Part shown: one piece after another, positions 33,718-35,546 of the stretch
Position numbering within the stretch: the stretch's first letter is position 1
Layout of the letters: every line of letters starts with the position of its first letter
NCBI GenBank assembly: GCA_016930375.1
Contig: JAFGGU010000093.1
Span: 1-35,546 of the forward strand
From: Bacteroidales bacterium
GTDB lineage: Bacteria > Bacteroidota > Bacteroidia > Bacteroidales > UBA10428
Reading direction: 5' to 3'
Length of the DNA stretch: 35,546 bases
Program-made: the position numbers and the translations under genes
The notes under the pieces: model-generated
What the model saw: the letters and a program-made list of their open reading frames with translations, nothing else
What the model was told of the DNA's origin: nothing
Database searches by the model: none

Positions 33718-34467
33718 ATGACGGCAACGGAAATTAAAACAGCAGTAATTACAGGTGGGGCATCCGGAATAGGAATGGCCATTACCAAAAAGTTCATTGA
33801 TAACGGGATCAGGTGCATCCTCATCGGCCGTGATCAAAAAAGACTGAAGGAAGCATGTTGCAACCTTGGAGAACTGGCCCACTGCATCAAATGCGATATT
33901 TCCGTATTGAGCAAACTGCCGGACCTGGTAGAAGACATTTCGCAAAGATTCGGGAAAATTGACATCCTGGTGAATAATGCAGGCATTCATTTGAAAAAGC
34001 CCTTCAGCGAAGTAACGGACGAAGAGTACCAGAAGATCATCCTGACCAACCAGGTGGCAGTATTCTCATTGAGCCGGGAGGTGGCCAAAAAAATGGTTGC
34101 TGAGAAAAAAGGGAGCATTATCAATATCAGCTCGATGGCATCGCAATACGGCATTCCGCAGGTGATCGCGTATACGGCATCCAAATCGGCCGTGGAGGGT
34201 ATGACACGTGCCATGGCGGTTGAATTATCGCCCCTGGGCATCCGGGTGAATTGCATTGCCCCGGGTTTTATAAAAACGGAAATGTCGTCCAGGGCTCTGC
34301 TCAATGATCCTGAGAGAGGAAGAAAAGTACATTCAAGAACCCCGCTCGGCCGCCTGGGAGTGGCCGAAGAGGTGGCCGATGCCGTTTTCTTCCTTGCATC
34401 AGAGGCTTCGAGCTACATTACGGGTGTTGTGCTGCCGGTTGACGGCGGCAATTCGATAGGTTTTTAA
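33718..34467 (+). CDS. SDR-family oxidoreductase, probable D-mannonate/fructuronate reductase
   Basis: The product is 249 residues from ATG 33718, preceded by GGAAA; TTG 33700 is the alternative. Classical SDR motifs are the cofactor loop TGGASGIG, the structural NNAG, the catalytic Ser region INISSMAS and Tyr/Lys in AYTASKSA. The end GVVLPVDGGNS is standard. Family members reduce many ketones. A specific role, NAD(P)H reduction of fructuronate to mannonate, is inferred because the next gene, 12 bp downstream, is D-mannonate dehydratase. Gluconate 5-dehydrogenase-like or KDG-related activity remains possible. It begins 25 bp after the regulator stop. Confidence 0.85.
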   Translation: MTATEIKTAVITGGASGIGMAITKKFIDNGIRCILIGRDQKRLKEACCNLGELAHCIKCDISVLSKLPDLVEDISQRFGKIDILVNNAGIHLKKPFSEVTDEEYQKIILTNQVAVFSLSREVAKKMVAEKKGSIINISSMASQYGIPQVIAYTASKSAVEGMTRAMAVELSPLGIRVNCIAPGFIKTEMSSRALLNDPERGRKVHSRTPLGRLGVAEEVADAVFFLASEASSYITGVVLPVDGGNSIGF

Positions 34468-34479
34468 CCAGGAAAGGTC

Positions 34480-35546
34480 ATGAAAATTACCGATGCAAAA
34501 GTCATAGTAAGCTGTCCGGGCAGGAATTTTGTGACCCTCAAGATATATACCGATCAGGGCATATATGGACTTGGCGACGCAACGCTGAACGGGATGGAAA
34601 AAGCTGTGGCCGCCTATCTGGAGAGCTTCTGCATACCTGCGCTCATCGGAATGGATCCGCGCAATACCGAGGATATCTGGCACTATTTCTACAGGGGATC
34701 CTACTGGAAAAGGGGCTCGGTAACCATGACCGCCATATCGGCCATTGATCTGGCTTTGTGGGACATCAAGGGGAAGGCTTTGAACACCCCGTTATATAAT
34801 CTTCTGGGTGGCAAAAGCCGGGATAAGGTCATGGTTTATGCGCATGCCAACGGTAAAACCCTGGAGGATACCCTTGAGAAAGTGGGACTTGAAAAGGAAA
34901 AGGGATTTCAGGCCATCCGGGTTCAATCGGGAGTTCCTGGAATTGCAGATACATACGGAGTTACAAAGGACAGCCAGTTTTATGAGCCCGCACATCAGGG
35001 ATTACCCCGTGTGGAACATTGGGATACTGTGAAATACCTCAATTTCATTCCGCATTTATTTGAAAAGGTTCGGGAAATTTTTGGTGATGAACTTCATCTG
35101 CTTCATGACGCGCATCACCGCTGTACACCGGTTGAGGCTGCAAGGCTGGCAAAGGAGCTTGAGCCCCTCCATCTCTTCTGGCTTGAGGATCCGGTTACCG
35201 GCGAGCTTCAGGAAGGTCTGCGGCTCATCAGGAAGCAGTCTTCCACTCCCATTGCCATAGGTGAAGTATTTAATACGGTTTATGATTATACCACTTTGGT
35301 GACGGAACAGCTGATCGATTACATCAGGATGCCGCTCGTCCATGGCGGTGGTATTACCCACATGAAAAAGGTGGCTGATTTTGCCTCGGTTTATCATATC
35401 AATACGGGTTTTCACGGGGCCACCGATTTGTCACCTGTAAACCTGGCAGCGGCTATTCATTTTAATATGGCCATCAATAATTTTGGCATCCAGGAGTATA
35501 TGCCCCACCAGGATACGGTAAATGAAGTATTCAGGATCAATTACCG
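34480..35546 (+). CDS. manD: D-mannonate dehydratase, enolase superfamily (partial at right edge)
   Basis: There are 355 complete residues, then the window ends; family members have about 400. The ATG at 34480 has a good AGGAAAGG ribosome-binding site. The enzyme dehydrates D-mannonate to 2-keto-3-deoxygluconate in the glucuronate pathway. Catalytic and metal residues reported for ManD fall at the same numbers here: R147 (AIRVQSG), Y159 (ADTYG), D210 and H212 (LHDAHHR), E236 (WLEDP), E262 (AIGEVF), with H312 and E339 further on. Matching numbering makes the identification strong, although ManD subgroup members vary in activity and some prefer gluconate. It follows the SDR gene by 12 bp. Confidence 0.92.
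   Translation, partial: MKITDAKVIVSCPGRNFVTLKIYTDQGIYGLGDATLNGMEKAVAAYLESFCIPALIGMDPRNTEDIWHYFYRGSYWKRGSVTMTAISAIDLALWDIKGKALNTPLYNLLGGKSRDKVMVYAHANGKTLEDTLEKVGLEKEKGFQAIRVQSGVPGIADTYGVTKDSQFYEPAHQGLPRVEHWDTVKYLNFIPHLFEKVREIFGDELHLLHDAHHRCTPVEAARLAKELEPLHLFWLEDPVTGELQEGLRLIRKQSSTPIAIGEVFNTVYDYTTLVTEQLIDYIRMPLVHGGGITHMKKVADFASVYHINTGFHGATDLSPVNLAAAIHFNMAINNFGIQEYMPHQDTVNEVFRINY

Noticed and set aside
1..35546. tRNA or rRNA genes, insertion sequences, transposases, integrases, phage genes
   Set aside because: None were recognised on either strand. Apart from the repeat-rich gaps, coding density and composition look uniform, so there is no evidence of a mobile island.

Overview
The window reads as chromosomal DNA of a Bacteroidota bacterium, most likely in or near the Bacteroidales/Marinilabiliales. 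Supporting signs are TAnnTTTG-type -7 promoter elements, weak or absent Shine-Dalgarno sites, an ECF-sigma/FecR pair next to STN and CarboxypepD_reg-type proteins, DUF2795 and DUF5063 genes, a stand-alone ftsE, and a polysaccharide-utilisation-like cluster. The species cannot be named from sequence alone.

Positions 1-7366 hold housekeeping and envelope genes. They are the tail of a probable SurA-type isomerase, an LptA/OstA-like periplasmic protein, a DUF2795 protein, a PduO-type cobalamin adenosyltransferase, and a conserved pair made of a beta-barrel outer-membrane protein and a 1023-residue TPR protein. Positions 7484-11499 carry ftsE followed by a compact set of a SAM methyltransferase, a GT4 glycosyltransferase and a Wzx-like flippase, closed by a perfect hairpin. 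Positions 11652-16245 carry a CarboxypepD_reg protein, an ECF sigma factor, a FecR anti-sigma factor, and an STN-CarboxypepD_reg paralogue of the first gene with no TonB-dependent barrel. Positions 16482-19445 hold DUF5063, a DEDD 3'-5' exonuclease, an RlmI-like rRNA methyltransferase and a secreted MORN-repeat protein.

Positions 19695 to the right edge form a glucuronoxylan-utilisation locus. A minus-strand operon encodes a GPH-type sugar symporter, a GH10 endoxylanase, a GH3 beta-xylosidase-like enzyme and a 1616-residue fusion of a GH115 alpha-glucuronidase with an SGNH/SASA acetylesterase. A convergent GH2 enzyme abuts it. Divergent from the operon are a LacI-family regulator, an SDR and a D-mannonate dehydratase (ManD, cut by the window edge). 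The likely flow is extracellular or periplasmic trimming of acetylated (methyl)glucuronoxylan, uptake of short oligosaccharides, intracellular xylosidase action, and conversion of glucuronate via fructuronate and mannonate to KDG. Three near-identical 14-bp LacI-type operators (19695, 32423, 32591) tie GH2, the operon and the regulator into one regulon. No SusC/SusD pair lies in the window.

The least expected structure is a family of tandem 7-bp repeats (consensus about NAGTRAN) that begin at the stop codons of four genes: TPR, STN, rlmI-like and MORN. In all four the stop codon occupies positions 4-6 of a heptad. Because 7 is 1 modulo 3, the following units close the other two reading frames within 14 nt. 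The rlmI/MORN pair of arrays also forms a 16-bp perfect inverted repeat. At the STN locus the heptads are followed by arrays with 8-bp and 9-bp units and a 20-bp palindrome.
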